DNA from: Acanthosepion esculentum
Lineage: Eukaryota; Mollusca; Cephalopoda; Sepiida; Sepiidae
Length of the DNA: 64,000 nt
Direction of reading: 5' to 3'
Assembly (NCBI GenBank): GCA_964036315.1
Contig: OZ038495.1
Coordinates: forward strand, 23,150,121-23,214,120
Numbering within the stretch: position 1 is the first letter of the stretch; every line of letters begins with the position of its first letter. Position numbers and translations under genes: made by a program. This document shows positions 43,768 through 55,213 of this stretch, one piece after another. Below the pieces are notes generated by a model, which saw only the letters and a list, made by a program, of their open reading frames with translations, was not told the origin of the DNA and made no database searches.

Positions 43768-44107
43768 TTCTTCAGGATGTAGGTGATCATGACTCTCCAC
43801 AATTTCTTATTCTTTTTAGCCCTTAATAAAGTGTGTCTTTGTGCTATCAAATTTTCTAATCACTCTTTCCACATTGTGCCCTAGAAGTTTCAACTAATTC
43901 TTTCAGATGCTAAGTATAAGAGTCTTTTTTCCCATTTTGTTTTAAAAACTGTCATTGCTCACTTGTTCAGTCTATGGAATTCTCAGTATCCTTCTAAAGA
44001 ACCATATTCTCTTCTCCATCTGTGTTTAAGATGGTTAAATTTTTGTACTTGCTTGACTTTGGTGCCTCCAATTTGTAATTCATGTCTGGTACCCAATCTG
44101 TTAAAGT
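43768..44107 (-). mobile_element. LINE family L 3' fragment
   Basis: GTAGGTGATCATGACTCTCC, then TCACTCTTTCCACATTGTGC and CAGTATCCTTCTAAAGAACC are antisense L marks; an upstream piece (TTGACTTTGGTGCCTCC) is also kept. It ends where a J tail begins. Confidence 0.7.
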
Positions 44108-44178
44108 TTTTTTTTAATCAATTCACCTCAAAGCCACTAAGATGCAAGGGGCTACTGGAAGTGAAAGTGAAGGAAAAG
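44108..44178 (-). mobile_element. Terminal piece of LINE family J
   Basis: ATCAATTCACCTCAAAGCC, then ACTAAGATGCAAGGGGCTAC: about 70 bp of the J tail, antisense, abutting the L fragment. Confidence 0.6.
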
Positions 44179-44179
44179 A

Positions 44180-44580
44180 GTTTAGAAGGAACCAGAAACA
44201 GGAAACAATGGATAAGTCTCTATTCCTGTTCAAAAGACTGGGGAGGAGTCTGAACCAGACAATAGGTGAACCCATTTACTCCTGTTGAGGGAAAAGGAAA
44301 GAAAAAAATAGTAAATAGAATTTCAGAGTTTAGATGGAAACATTACAAGTATTTAGTTGAAGCAGACTTTAGAAAGAATCAGAAACCTGATCTTAAACTG
44401 GAAATAAGGGATAAACCTCTACTCCTGTTCAAAAGACTAGAGAAGATTGTGAACCAGACTATTTTTATTAGAAATTCTTTAGGGGAATCTGGCCAAAATA
44501 ACTTAGTTGAGTTATGTCTAGTATTCTTCTGTCTGGCTTTTATTTATGCTGGCTTATGTGTTTTCTATTTTAAATAAACA
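44180..44580 (+). repeat. Imperfect internal repeat, possible LTR
   Basis: TCCTGTTCAAAAGACTGGGG (44225) and TCCTGTTCAAAAGACTAGAG (44420) lie in two similar segments (about 44196-44265 and 44385-44465). The right end has AATAAACAATTTTATC, a possible polyadenylation signal. This could be a solo LTR or another repeat; unassigned. Confidence 0.35.
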
Positions 44581-44730
44581 ATTTTATCTTTTTACCTACC
44601 AATTTTTGATTTTATAAGATGCCCAATATTTCAGTAGTAAATATTTGCCAGATGATATATCAAATGTAATTGGGACTTTAATCCTATTTGGCCCAGTTCA
44701 AAGTAACTTTCTTTTCCTGCATTTATTACA

Positions 44731-45571
44731 AACTAGCAGCCATAGCCAGCTGGTCGGTCAGAAAAAGCGTTCTATTAGAATGGAACAAAAACAGCATCAT
44801 GTTTAGATGTAACAGAGTCTATCTTCTTCAATTACTTTAAAGTGCTTTCATTAAAAAAACATTTTGAATTAATGCCATTACTGATATAATAAAAGTAGTC
44901 AGTATTTATTCAATCAAAATTAGCAGAGGACATGAAGGAGTAAAACAGGCAACATGAAAACCCATTTCAGGCCACAATTATTTTGTAGTTTTTGAAATTC
45001 AGTTTATCAGTGTGCTACAAGGGATGTAAAAGAGGATACATTTATAATGCAATTGTTAAGTTTGATGAAAATTGGTTGAAAGATCAATGAAAAATAAGAA
45101 AGAAACCAGTAAAAATTGCCATTTTTCACTATTTACACAGGTTTTAACTATATGGGTGGACTCAATTATCAAGTTAAATAACTGTTAAACAATCAACTTA
45201 TTGTTGGCTACAATTTGTTTGTATTAGATTACTTCAAAATTGAGGGAGTTTGTAGTTTAAAATTTGTGTTAAAATCAATTTTTCGTTTTTCATGTTTTTT
45301 GCTAAACACAGTAGCATAGAAATAAAAATGAGGTATCATTAAGCTCATCATGATGTAAGTAACCTACATACCAAGTTTGAATGAAATGGGAGGAAAAAAG
45401 TTGAATTTATCAATTTTTGATCAGCTTTATCAATTATTGATTTTTTTTTTTTTGCTAAGGACCTATCTCTTACATTGTACAATGTAAGTGCCAAGTTTGG
45501 TCAAAATCAGTTGGATAGATCCCGAGTGAAAAGGTATCAGACAGACAACATCTGTTTTATATAGAGAGATT
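44731..45571 (+). repeat. Dispersed repeat with AAGTTTG-type motifs
   Basis: Starts near AACTAGCAGCCATAGCC and ends near CAGACAGACAACATCTG, then TTTTATATAGAGAG. Inside, similar phrases recur: AGTTTGATGAAAATTGG (45060), AAGTTTGAATGAAATGG (45376), AAGTTTGGTCAAAATCAG (45496). The start and end resemble RTE-type non-autonomous elements of invertebrates. No coding region. Confidence 0.5.
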
Positions 45572-45656
45572 TATGAAATCATATTTGTGAAAAGAAAATG
45601 TTAGTATTGTAGTATTTCTAATCTCAGTTCATATGGTTAAATTACATCAATCATAT

Positions 45657-45695
45657 CGTGTGTGTGTGTGTGTGTGTGTGTTTGTGTGTGTGTGA
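45657..45695. repeat. (TG)n microsatellite
   Basis: About 18 TG units with one TT interruption, at the left edge of a LINE fragment. Confidence 0.9.
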
Positions 45696-45699
45696 TGGC

Positions 45700-46195
45700 T
45701 GTGACTCAATTTCAAGCATGTCATTGTTTAATCCAAATCTGTTCACATTGTACTTTACTTTGACACTGCTATATCTCCTTGCTTTATATCATTTACAACC
45801 ACAATTGGATTGGAGAGCTTACCACCTACATTGACATATGCTTTCATTCTTTTAGAATCTTCCATAAAGCATTTCTACTTCTATTTACAGTATCAAAAGC
45901 CTTTGTTAGATCAATGAAGTCTTGATACAGGTTCATCTTTTGCTCAATGCATTTGCTTTATAGAAAAGATCATGTCTGCCATCCTTCTGCCATGTTGGAA
46001 ACTACACTGCAATTTAGGACTTCAACAGTGATGTTAAGATCCTAGACAACACTTTGCTGACAACAGAGAGAAGTAATGCTCCAAAGGAATTGCTACAGTC
46101 ATCCTTTTATAGTGAATTCCTGCAATTGTCATTCCCTTTATAGTAAACAACGATCAGTGCAACTTTCCAATCATCTGGTACACTCTCTTTAATTT
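45700..46195 (-). mobile_element. LINE family L reverse transcriptase fragment
   Basis: On the minus strand the frame includes MNLYQDFIDLTKAFDTVN (mirror at about 45890-45945), the RT motif with the first catalytic Asp, preceded by QKCIEQ and followed by ALWKIL-like text. It is the only copy here of this upstream RT region. It ends exactly where the hAT-like relative begins. Confidence 0.7.
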
Positions 46196-47345
46196 CAAGC
46201 TAATAAATTAAATATATTTCCAATAAGCAAAATACTTTGCTGCATTTCAACACAAATTTAAATTGACAGAAAAGAGTTTTTGTTTTGAAATCAGTAAACT
46301 GATTTAAAGTTTAATTAATCTGATTTGAAACAAAAATTTAAAACATCACAGAAATGCATTTTTTAACAATTTTATTTAAGGTATTGGCAGGTTTATAGCT
46401 TGACTAACAGACAGAAGTTTACCTAATTTTTTTTACAATGGATGTATCTGTAAAAATTACTTGAGACATATAAAGTGATCACATTATTTTTATATAATTT
46501 TTAACCAGTAATCTTACAAATTTAGGGAAATATTCTCCATAATCTAATGTTTATTGAATTTTAGATACTTTGGCTTTAAATTTACTATAGTTATCACTCT
46601 TATAATGTATGGTATGGACATCCGTATTTACAATACTCAGTATGTTTATATACACAAAAAAAAAGTTAAAAATTCTTTTTAAAACATTTGTGGAGTTGGG
46701 GTTGATGAATCGTAATAAAGTCTTCCATTTATGATTAGTAAATGTAGTTTTTACTTAATAAAAATATCACCTAATTGGTAAATTAATATAGAAATTTAAA
46801 AGATTTAAAACTTTATAAATTATTTTAATCAAAATTTTTAAGAAATGAAAATTCATGTAAAAATTCATTTTTCATTGAAAAAAAAAATTGACTTATGACA
46901 ACAGTGTCCATAATTTATCTTATTCCTAAAAGCAATTAAAAGCTTTTCTAATTAAATAATGTCTTAGTTTTACTGCATTTTTATTTTATGATTCAGAGCA
47001 GATTTTCAGTAACTGGGGGTCCTGTTTTACAAAAAAAAAAATTGATTTAAATTCTCCAAGGAGTTCTGCATATAATTAATATAAACATTTAAACCATACA
47101 AAATTTAATTTCTTGAAATTTCATAAAATTCAACAAGTGGTGGGTAACTTTCTGAATATGTCCTGAAAGTTTCATTAAAATCTGACAATTATTTGATTTT
47201 TGCAAGAATTTCCAAATCAAGATGTTTTTCATAAAAAGAAATGCTAAAATTTCCTATACTAATCTTTATTCCCCCCGCCACTGATGCAAGAAAAAAAATA
47301 TTTTTAATAAAAAGTTTGAAGGTTCTAAATAAAAAAAGGGTCAAA
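46196..47345. mobile_element. Truncated hAT-like relative, inverted
   Basis: The reverse complement matches the 24106-25495 element: AATATATTTCCAATAAGCAA with AATACTTTGCTGC (46215 on), CATAATCTAATGTTTATTG (46535), TTGGCTTTAAATTTACTATA (46570), and TCAAATAATTGTCAGATTTT on the minus strand (47190). Both terminal inverted repeats are missing, so it is a fragment flanked by pieces of L LINEs in opposite orientations. Confidence 0.65.
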
Positions 47346-47360
47346 AATATAATTTAATTA

Positions 47361-47690
47361 TTGAAAAATCCTTTAGTCTTTCCTCTTAATAACAAAATTT
47401 TGATGACGAAACTTTCATCATGGTATGCTCATATTTTAGCGAATCAGTGGAAGTACCTACACAAAGATCTATTTGAACTGCTAGAAAAACTTGATTTAAA
47501 AGATATTAGAATAATCCAGAATGTTTACTGGGAACAAATAGCCTGCATGCAGATAGAAAATGAATTGAACAAGTACACAAAAATAGAAAGGAGAACTTGG
47601 ACCCGCATAGACAAGGACGAATCATCCCCATTCCCTTCCAATAGTAAGGAATAAGTTCCATTTGGACAACTTCTTCTCAAGAAATGATAC
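47361..47690 (+). mobile_element. LINE family L reverse transcriptase fragment
   Basis: The 97-codon frame reads WKYLHKDLFELLEKLDLKDI, then RIIQNVYWEQIACMQIENEL and NKYTKIERRT, a sense RT segment lying between the FIDLTKAFDT and YADD motifs. The usual GVRQGC core that should follow is replaced by unrelated text. Confidence 0.7.
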
Positions 47691-47714
47691 TTGACCTCTT
47701 CAAGTGCAATATTA

Positions 47715-47872
47715 ACTGTTATCAACATTTTGTAGATTATTTAAAGCTGAAACATTTTTGGATTCTAAGAATATTTTTGTGTGTGTGAATATTGAATTAA
47801 CAATGTTTTTACAAATAACAAAGATTATTCTAGATGCAAGTCCTACTATTTAACACATAGCTGTGGTCTCAT
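47715..47872 (-). mobile_element. SINE type A, 3' half
   Basis: TATCAACATTTTGTAGATTA, TTTAAAGCTGAAACATTTT, then GCAAGTCCTACTATTTAAC and CATAGCTGTGGTC: tail and part of the core, truncated before the head. Confidence 0.7.
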
Positions 47873-48134
47873 AAATGAAAACCCAATAATATTAAGTACT
47901 TAACAAAATACCAGTTTTATAAATGTAATTATTTTGATAGCATTAGTAAACTAGTACAAAAATAATTTAATAAAATGGAATATAACAAGTAAATTATTTA
48001 AAAGTTTTGAGTTACTAAGATTATAAATCCATACAAAATAGATAACATATTTACTATATTATACTAAAATATCTCATATTAACAATATGAGGTAAGTGTA
48101 TGAAACCCGAGATTTGCTTGTGACAAAGTTACAG

Positions 48135-48445
48135 TTTTTACTTCAGTTATGCGCCATGTGTAATACACGCTTAGGAGATCATGTATCTCTCGATACATGA
48201 CTGACGAGGCAGATTTTTCCTGCAGTAGGTTGCCATTTCTTTCTGTGTTAGACTAGTTGCCATCCAAGCTGCAGTCTGTCTTGCTATTTACCCATAGCTG
48301 GGAGGAGAAGAAGAGGATTCATACCTTTCCCAAGGGTATTAGCACGTAAGTGAATGTAATGGATTTGACTGGAATCCAAACTCATCTCACCAATTCCTCA
48401 ATCCGAGCCGCTATACATTACTCCACCGTGCCCCCATCCAGTTTT
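48135..48445 (-). mobile_element. tRNA-headed SINE, type B
   Basis: On the minus strand: GGTGGAGTAATGTATAGCGG head with GAGTTTGGATTCCAGTC B-box region, core ACTTACGTGCTAATACCC, body CTCCTCCCAGCTATGGG, and the type B end GGCAACTAGTCTAAC. The outer left segment (GATCATGTATCTCTCGATAC, itself palindromic) may belong to it. Confidence 0.7.
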
Positions 48446-49916
48446 TACTTACCCAACAAAAATTAGACCTTGGGATTTATGCTTGGTTTAATGTTTAATC
48501 CCATTATAAATGGGAGGAGGTTTGCATTGTTACAATTTTTTCTAAATATATTTTCAAGAAATAAGTGGATTTATATAATTCTTTACTATAAGGCTAATTT
48601 TCATCTCAAGTAAACATTGAAATATAATTTATATTTTGATCATATCTTGAAATCTTCAACTGCTTTTTAAATATTTTTTTACATCACTATGTAAAAGGAT
48701 ATAGAAATTCCTCAGGTTATTATAATACTGGAAAAAAAAAAAAAAAAAAGGAAGATAAAATTTATTTCTGTCAACTCTAAAAAGTTTATTTTTAATTTAA
48801 GAACCTTACTTTTATCAAGTGAACCAAATCTTTCAAATAAAGACTTCTTTCTAAATAACAGGATTACACATGTTTTAAAGTTCTTTATTGCTAAGAGATG
48901 GCCTGCTCTTCACAAACGTTTATTGCTTATTGCTGCAGTCTGTATCTTCACTAAGAACATTGTTTTTTCTGCTAAGCCTCAATATCAGTAAATATTCAGA
49001 GAGACATCAAGCATGGCTAAAGGCAAAACAAGCAATATTGGCTAATTACCAGTTCCAGCAACTTTTCTCCCTGTAGGGCAATAGTTCATTACAAGCTCTA
49101 ATGCTGTCCAATATCTCAAAGTACTGCTCAGCTTTCATCCCCGTCACCACCAGTCACTAAGAATCAGTGTATTAAAAACTGAGCTCTCGTGATTTCCAAT
49201 CTCTTGTATTTAATGCTTCACATGCACACACTAATATGATTATCCTAACCTGATATGTTTTCCACAAAAAGCTGTCAATAAGAGTAACATAAATAACAAT
49301 TCTCAAAATATTGCAATATCTGAAATGTGTATATAGTGAGTGTTATATTTTAAAATTGAGCCATGTTTGACATGTGTATATAATGAAAGTTGTATTTAAA
49401 AACTGACATTGGATTGTTGTCTTTTTGTATTTAATGATACTTCAACACTATATTGTGCTAGAGAAGATTATAACTTTTTTGAAAATTGATTTCATATTTA
49501 AATATATATGTATGTAAACATATTTGGAGTTATATCTTGTTATACAGAATATACTAACATATTTGGAGTTAGATTTTGTTATACAGTTTAAATTTTGTAA
49601 AAAATTAAATATGTTTGGTTGTTTTTTTTTTACTAATTCATTTAAAGTATTTACTTGTTAATATCAGACATCATGTTGTGTTCATCCCATTTTATCAACA
49701 TATAGCATACATTATATGGCTTGATATAAGCTATACATATTGATGGCTCTTCATATTTTTAATATTTGTGAGTAGATAAAGTGTATATGTTTGTATATAG
49801 ACGATGTGGAGTCTGGTCATAATCATTTTTTTTCTTGTATATTCATGGTTCACTTTTTGTTCTCTAATATAAAACTGAAATTGAAAGGATAAAAGATCCC
49901 CTTCTTATGAACAGGT
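48446..49916. other. No feature recognised
   Basis: Contains an A-run (48733-48750). Two similar segments at about 49500-49545 and 49555-49595 (TATTTGGAGTTATATCTTG / TATTTGGAGTTAGATTTTG) show a local duplication. No coding domain. Confidence 0.4.
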
Positions 49917-49926
49917 TAGATTCCTG

Positions 49927-50225
49927 TTAATCAATTGATTGATTTGTTTTCTTTAGGCTTATCAAACCTTTCTGGGTTATTTAAAGCTGAAACATTTTTT
50001 GGATTGTAAAAATAATTTTTTTTTTGTTGCAAATGAGTTTTGCTTTAACTTTTTTTTTTGTGATAATGATTTTTCAGATACAAGTTCTATTATTTAACCC
50101 ATAGGGGTGAGAAGAGATGAATTCTTACCTTTCACATAAGTGAATGTAACAAAATTGACTAGAATTTGAATTCTCCAATTTCTAATTCTAAGCTGCTATC
50201 CATTATACCATCTGCACATCCACAA
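49927..50225 (-). mobile_element. tRNA-headed SINE type A without 5S head, with TSD
   Basis: The 10-bp duplication TAGATTCCTG occurs at 49917-49926 and 50226-50235. On the minus strand the copy starts GTGGATGTGCAGATGG, directly at the tRNA-like head (GGTATAATGGATAGCAGC; AATTCAAATTCTAGTC). It runs through the shared core to GGTTTGATAAGCC and an (AATC)-like tail. It therefore inserted in this form, without the 5S head. Confidence 0.85.
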
Positions 50226-50235
50226 TAGATTCCTG

Positions 50236-51734
50236 ATGGCTGTTCTAGAATTAAAACTATTTATAACATTACTATACTTACTATATTGATGACACCAATT
50301 TATTTGTTGGTACTAATGCAGCTTAAGGAAAATTCATGCTAAAACCTTATTTTTTCACACAAAAATTATTTCAATTCTTTCAGTTGATGTAAAATTAAAA
50401 AAATAGTTATAAAAATTTGCATATTTGTTTGCTTATATTTTCTCTCACCAATAAAGTTTGTTTTATTTATTCTATCACATTCTTATACCTTACTCCTTAT
50501 TTTTTGAAATTTTGCCACTCAGTTTAAATCATTTGCATTACTACCACTCTCCAAGTAAGGAAGGTTAACAACTAATTTTTAATAATAAAAGTTACAACAT
50601 TGTAATTTGACTGTATCTTTGAAAGTTTGTAACTTGAATTTTTATGATTAGGGGAGCACCCTGCATCTTAAAGTAGATGTTCATATCTTCAGCATTGAGG
50701 AAAGGCAAGAAAAGAAAAAAGTTCAATATTCTGAAAGCGATTAAATCAGTATCAACCTTGTAATGAACAGTCACATGTAATTACTTTTTTTGTAAAAGTC
50801 AATGTTTAATGTAATGATGCCTTCTGGAAGCATGCAATTTTAGATTTAAGAAGAACTGAATAGGTTTTGTAGTGGAAGAAAACTTGTTTGATTTAGAAAG
50901 AGTAACTTTCCAATCCCTGAAGGGAGATTTGCCAAAGTATATGCCACTTTCTGCACAGATCAGAGCTGGTTTCTCTTTCTTTGGAAGTGCTTTATTGATT
51001 TCCAAGAGGAAATTTACAATATGAGAAAAGTTTTTTTGTGCAATTTGCAATAACACTTTAGAGAATGAAAAAAAAAAAAGTTCACTGTCCACTTGTCCAT
51101 GCAATATTTCAATATCATTTAAGTGTACACTATGTTACTGTTTATTTAAGCAATTATTTTTTAATTTGCAGGAATAAATGATAAAACTGAATATTTAGCC
51201 TGTATAAATTATTATTTTTTTATTATGTTAATTTATCCAAAAACAACATTTTCACTGAGAAACAAAAAGAACAGAGTAGGTGTTATTGACTGAACTATCT
51301 TGAGATATGTTGTAACCTAGAAAGGGTTACTGAATGAGGAATAACCAAAATGGAAGTTGGAAATGAAATGGTAATATTTATAACATCAACAAAATAAATT
51401 ACTTGCATGTAGTAGGTAAACCACTGCTAGTGGTGGACTACTTAGACAGCATGTTACCTCCACTTACAATATTGTCCAACATATTTATGAGGATTGGGAC
51501 ATACCCATTAGTGCTCATAGATATGGTATATAATAGATAAATTCTCTAATATTTTAACAGTAGTTAATTTTATTTACATGGATTTGAAATTAACTTTTGA
51601 TACTACTCATATCATACTATAAAATTGTGAGTAGTGAGATGACTTGATACATAGATCATTTCATATTGATATTTTGTAAATAACCAACAACAAAATATAT
51701 AATCAGAGAAACTAATTTTCTTTATTTTTTTTTT
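50236..51734. other. No gene confirmed; one unexplained ORF
   Basis: A minus-strand frame of 101 codons (50799-51104) containing SHIVNFLLEINKALPKKEK and ICAESGIYFGKSPFRDW is not low-complexity but matches no family I recognise. It could be an exon, an unknown element or chance. The remainder is AT-rich without features. Confidence 0.35.
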
Positions 51735-52650
51735 TTTATTTCCTGAGGGTTCATCCAATACAAGGCCAAAGGGCCACTCGAGTTAGAGGGTTACTGAGTT
51801 GGATTGTTGTAAGGGAGAGCAAAAGGAAGAAGTAAGAAATGTATATTATGAGAATGTGGAAACCAGATATTGGTTAAACCTGAACTTAAAGGGACCAAGA
51901 TTGCAGTTACTAGGGAAACATCCTCTTGAGAGTTTGTTCTACAAAGAAAAAGTTCTGGAGGAGAAGTTGCCTAAGTGCAACTTACTCACTCATTATCAAA
52001 GGAACATGAAAAGAATGAGCATAGTTTGCCATCATGAGCATGGCATGGAAGGTCCTAGCTGTTAAGGTGTGAGCTGGTGGAACTAAAGAATGTAACTCAT
52101 TTGAACATCTACCATAGTAATAGAAATAGAATAGTGAGAGGTTAGCATTGTTTCATCTATGGTATAAGGCCAGCAGGGTGGAGAATAATTAATCCCCTAC
52201 GAGGGTGCATAAGTGCTTTTGAACTTTATCAAGTCTGGACAGTGAGAATTGGGAAGCACCTGCCTAGGTGTGACAGCAATACTCTATTCTTGGTGTGGTC
52301 TGTTGTAAAGATAGAACCTGGGAGTGAGGTATTTTCTGGAGTAATACAAGGAATCTTCCAGCATCTTTTGTGATGGCATGAATATATATGTTCCATTTAA
52401 GATCAGGAATGAGTTTTAGACCCAGGAGGCATTCTAGGCAAGGAGACTCTTTCAGGGTATGACCACTTATCAAGATTGGTGCAGGTTTAGGCTCTGCCTG
52501 GTGATGATGAAATGTTACGAGTTTAGTTTTGGATGTATTGAATGATACCAGCCAGTCTTTCACCCATTGAACTGTATGAGATAGGTCAGAGGAGAGATCA
52601 TCTACCAGACACTTGTCATCAAAAAATGTTTGAACAGGATGAAACAATAT
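51735..52650 (-). mobile_element. LINE family K 3' part (Jockey/CR1-type)
   Basis: The minus-strand frame 52647-52264 encodes a post-YADD segment of a reverse transcriptase: HTVQWVKDWLVSFNTSKTKL, ESPCLECLLGLKLIPDLKWN, ITKDAGRFLVLLQ, and TPRIEYCCHT. Further downstream, in other frames, come YYYGRCSNELHSLVPPAHTL and remnants of the C-terminus, then a tail whose mirror is GGTTCATCCAATACAAGGCC next to a T-run. A third LINE family, distinct from L and J. Confidence 0.75.
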
Positions 52651-53394
52651 AGATAAAAAAAAAGAAACTTGTCAGTGTGATGCTAAAAGACGGTAAGCTC
52701 ATGAGGTTTGGAATGTGAGTTCCTGGTTTTATTGGAAACTAATTCTGTCTTTGTATTGTTTTCTATCATGGTTGAAGTGTATATCTACTGAGAGTATTGT
52801 AATAAAATTGCAATAAAAATAAGAGGGAATAAAATAATGATGACAAAATAATGTTTCATGTGTACATAAATATGACTCAATAGTTCAAAGAAATAAAAAA
52901 AAAATCAGTTAAAAAATTTAATGTTTTATTTGTGTCAGCGATACCAAGCATCTTTTTTTCTTCATAGGAAATCAAAGAAAAATGGTGTTTCATAAATAGT
53001 ACTGGGTATACATTACCTATTAGGTTAAAGTTTTTAGTATAAGTAAAATGATGTAAATATAAATTGAATATATAAATACAAAACACAAATTGAGATACTA
53101 TTTGAAACTTGATATTTGTAAATTTATTTACTCTGATTTTATGATTTACAACCATAACACATTAAAACAGATGTTTGTGGAATCATTAAGGTTAAGTAAT
53201 ATTGTGCATGGTCAGAATTCATGAGTAATCACTGAAAAATATCTGATAAGTTTTTTTATCTAATTCAAACACTTAAATTAAAGATTACATTCATGCAAAA
53301 AATGGCCCTTTATATTCAGAAAAGCTGACTATTGTTCACTCTGCAACATAATATAAAAGTTTCAAAGTCACCAAATTAACTGCATGTGTCCCTA

Positions 53395-53580
53395 CCCAGC
53401 CTTTCCAGATATGAATCCATTAGAAAACATGTGGATCATCATTAAAAAAAAACAAACAAGTGATGTATATTAGAAGTGGAAACAATATTCATGCAAAGAA
53501 GATATCTGGGAAGAAATAAAAACTACACCTAGTAATACTGAAGTCAAAACAATTGAAAAATTACAAAATAAAACTAATGC
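53395..53580 (+). pseudogene. Tc1-like transposase C-terminal remnant
   Basis: PAFPDMNPLENMWIIIKK (from about 53398) matches the PDLNPIENLWG-type block of Tc1-like transposases, with the catalytic Glu kept in LEN. Downstream, degenerate text includes a WEEIKTTPSNT-like patch. No N-terminal part is nearby. Confidence 0.6.
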
Positions 53581-53651
53581 AGGTTATAGAACATATAGGA
53601 GCCAACATTAACAGGTTTTGAAATAATACAGAAGTCAATGAGACAAAAGCA

Positions 53652-53906
53652 GTGGCAAAAGGGGAGAAGAACAGAGTGGCAAAAGGGGAGAAGAACAGAG
53701 TGGCAAAAGGGGAGAAGAACAGAGTGGCAAAAGGGGAGAAGAACAGAGTGGCAAAAGGGGAGAAGAACAGAGTGGCAAAAGGGGAGAAGAACAGAGTGGC
53801 AAAAGGGGAGAAGAACAGAGTGGCAAAAGGGGAGAAGAACAGAGTGGCAAAAGGGGAGAAGAACAGAGTGGCAAAAGGGAGAAGAACAGAATGGCAAAAG
53901 GGTTGA
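53652..53906 (+). repeat. 24-bp minisatellite, about ten copies
   Basis: The unit GTGGCAAAAGGGGAGAAG plus AACAGA is repeated nearly perfectly. The last units lose one G (53877) and carry one substitution. Because 24 is a multiple of 3 and the unit has no stop, several frames on both strands stay open (for example AKGEKNRV repeated). These are artefacts, not proteins. Confidence 0.95.
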
Positions 53907-53964
53907 TTCTTGTATTCCTTCAGTAATTAATTGCCTCCTCCTGCACTATTTTTACAAGAGATAG

Positions 53965-54118
53965 ATCAGACCAAAAATGGAGTATTGCTGCCATATCTGG
54001 GCTGGAGCTGCCCAGTTCACACTGAAGTGTCTATATGGCCTTGTAGGTGAGGATATATTTTCCATCCTAGGACCCCTTTCCCACAGATCAAACATTGCAA
54101 GGTTCCCACAAATCTATT
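53965..54118 (+). mobile_element. LINE family K fragment
   Basis: RPKMEYCCHIWAGAAQFTL, then ILGPLSHRSNIARFPQI: the segment that directly follows the one at 52264 in K elements, here on the plus strand just right of the minisatellite. Confidence 0.65.
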
Positions 54119-55213
54119 GACTTTGACAATGAATAAAGCAACAACAATTGATATGTCATAAAAGTTGTCATCCCATAAACATCCATGTTTACATTCTTGA
54201 TAGTAATTAATCTGATCTTTCAGAGAAATTTAAAAAAAAAATCAATTATTGGTAAAAAAGATAAAAAGAACCTAAGAAAAGTGAAGTTATTTTAAAAAAT
54301 AGTTAACTATAAAACTAGAAATGGGATTTTGTATGATAAAAAGGAAAAAAAGTGTGTGAGAAAGAGAAATAGCAAGTGCATAGATGACAAATAATGAAGT
54401 GATCCACTATGGACCAATAACGGATTTCTGCATACTATTGAATTGCAGTTCAAAAGAATTTCAATTTGATGCAAAGAGGGGAATAATCAGGCCTCTAAGA
54501 GTAATTAAAGATAATTGAAATAATTTTAAATGACAAATTTATGTTGGTTTTCAATAATTCCCTAATAAAAACATTATTCCTTTTAATTTAGAATTCAGGC
54601 ACTTGGGAGTAGCTGATGAGTTATGTCACAAAAATTTCTTAATGTTTTGGAAAGGCTGATGACAAATATACTACTATCCAGAAGTAACAGACAAGAAGTT
54701 TCTCATGGAATAGTTGGTAAGTGTTGTGGAGTAAATAGTACACACCTGGTGACTACAAGAACTAGTCCATAACTATAAATAAAGAGATCCAGGTCAAAGG
54801 TAAGAAGAAAGAAGCTGTTTGGAGTCAGTCTTCAAACTAAGTAAGACAGGCTTCACAGTAAGTTGTCAAAGCATTACATATAAGTGCTACGAAGTGCTTT
54901 TATAACAATGGCGACAAAGGATTCAAAACTTAGGCGATTTATAACCATTGTGATGAGGATTCAGAACTCTTACAACTTATAACAGTAATGAGGATTCAGG
55001 AACTCATATGAGTTGTAACTGGAGAATACAAGGATTTTGGAAACTCATACTGAGTGAACAAATATGGAAAATAAATATACTTGTTTCTTTGGGAACAAGG
55101 ATATGGGTCATGACAAAAATTTTAACCACACTGTGCTTTAAAAAAAATTTTTTTCTTGTGTAGAAGAAAAAAAAACTTTTCTCTTGGGTGTAAGAAAAGA
55201 AAAGACATTCTTG

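Noticed and set aside
53652..53906. Repetitive protein gene (AKGEKNRV or HSVLLPFC repeats)
   Set aside because: Several frames on both strands are open only because the 24-bp unit lacks stops. No start context, signal or flanking coding sequence.
53652..53906. CRISPR-like array
   Set aside because: The repeats are contiguous with no unique spacers and the context is eukaryotic transposons.
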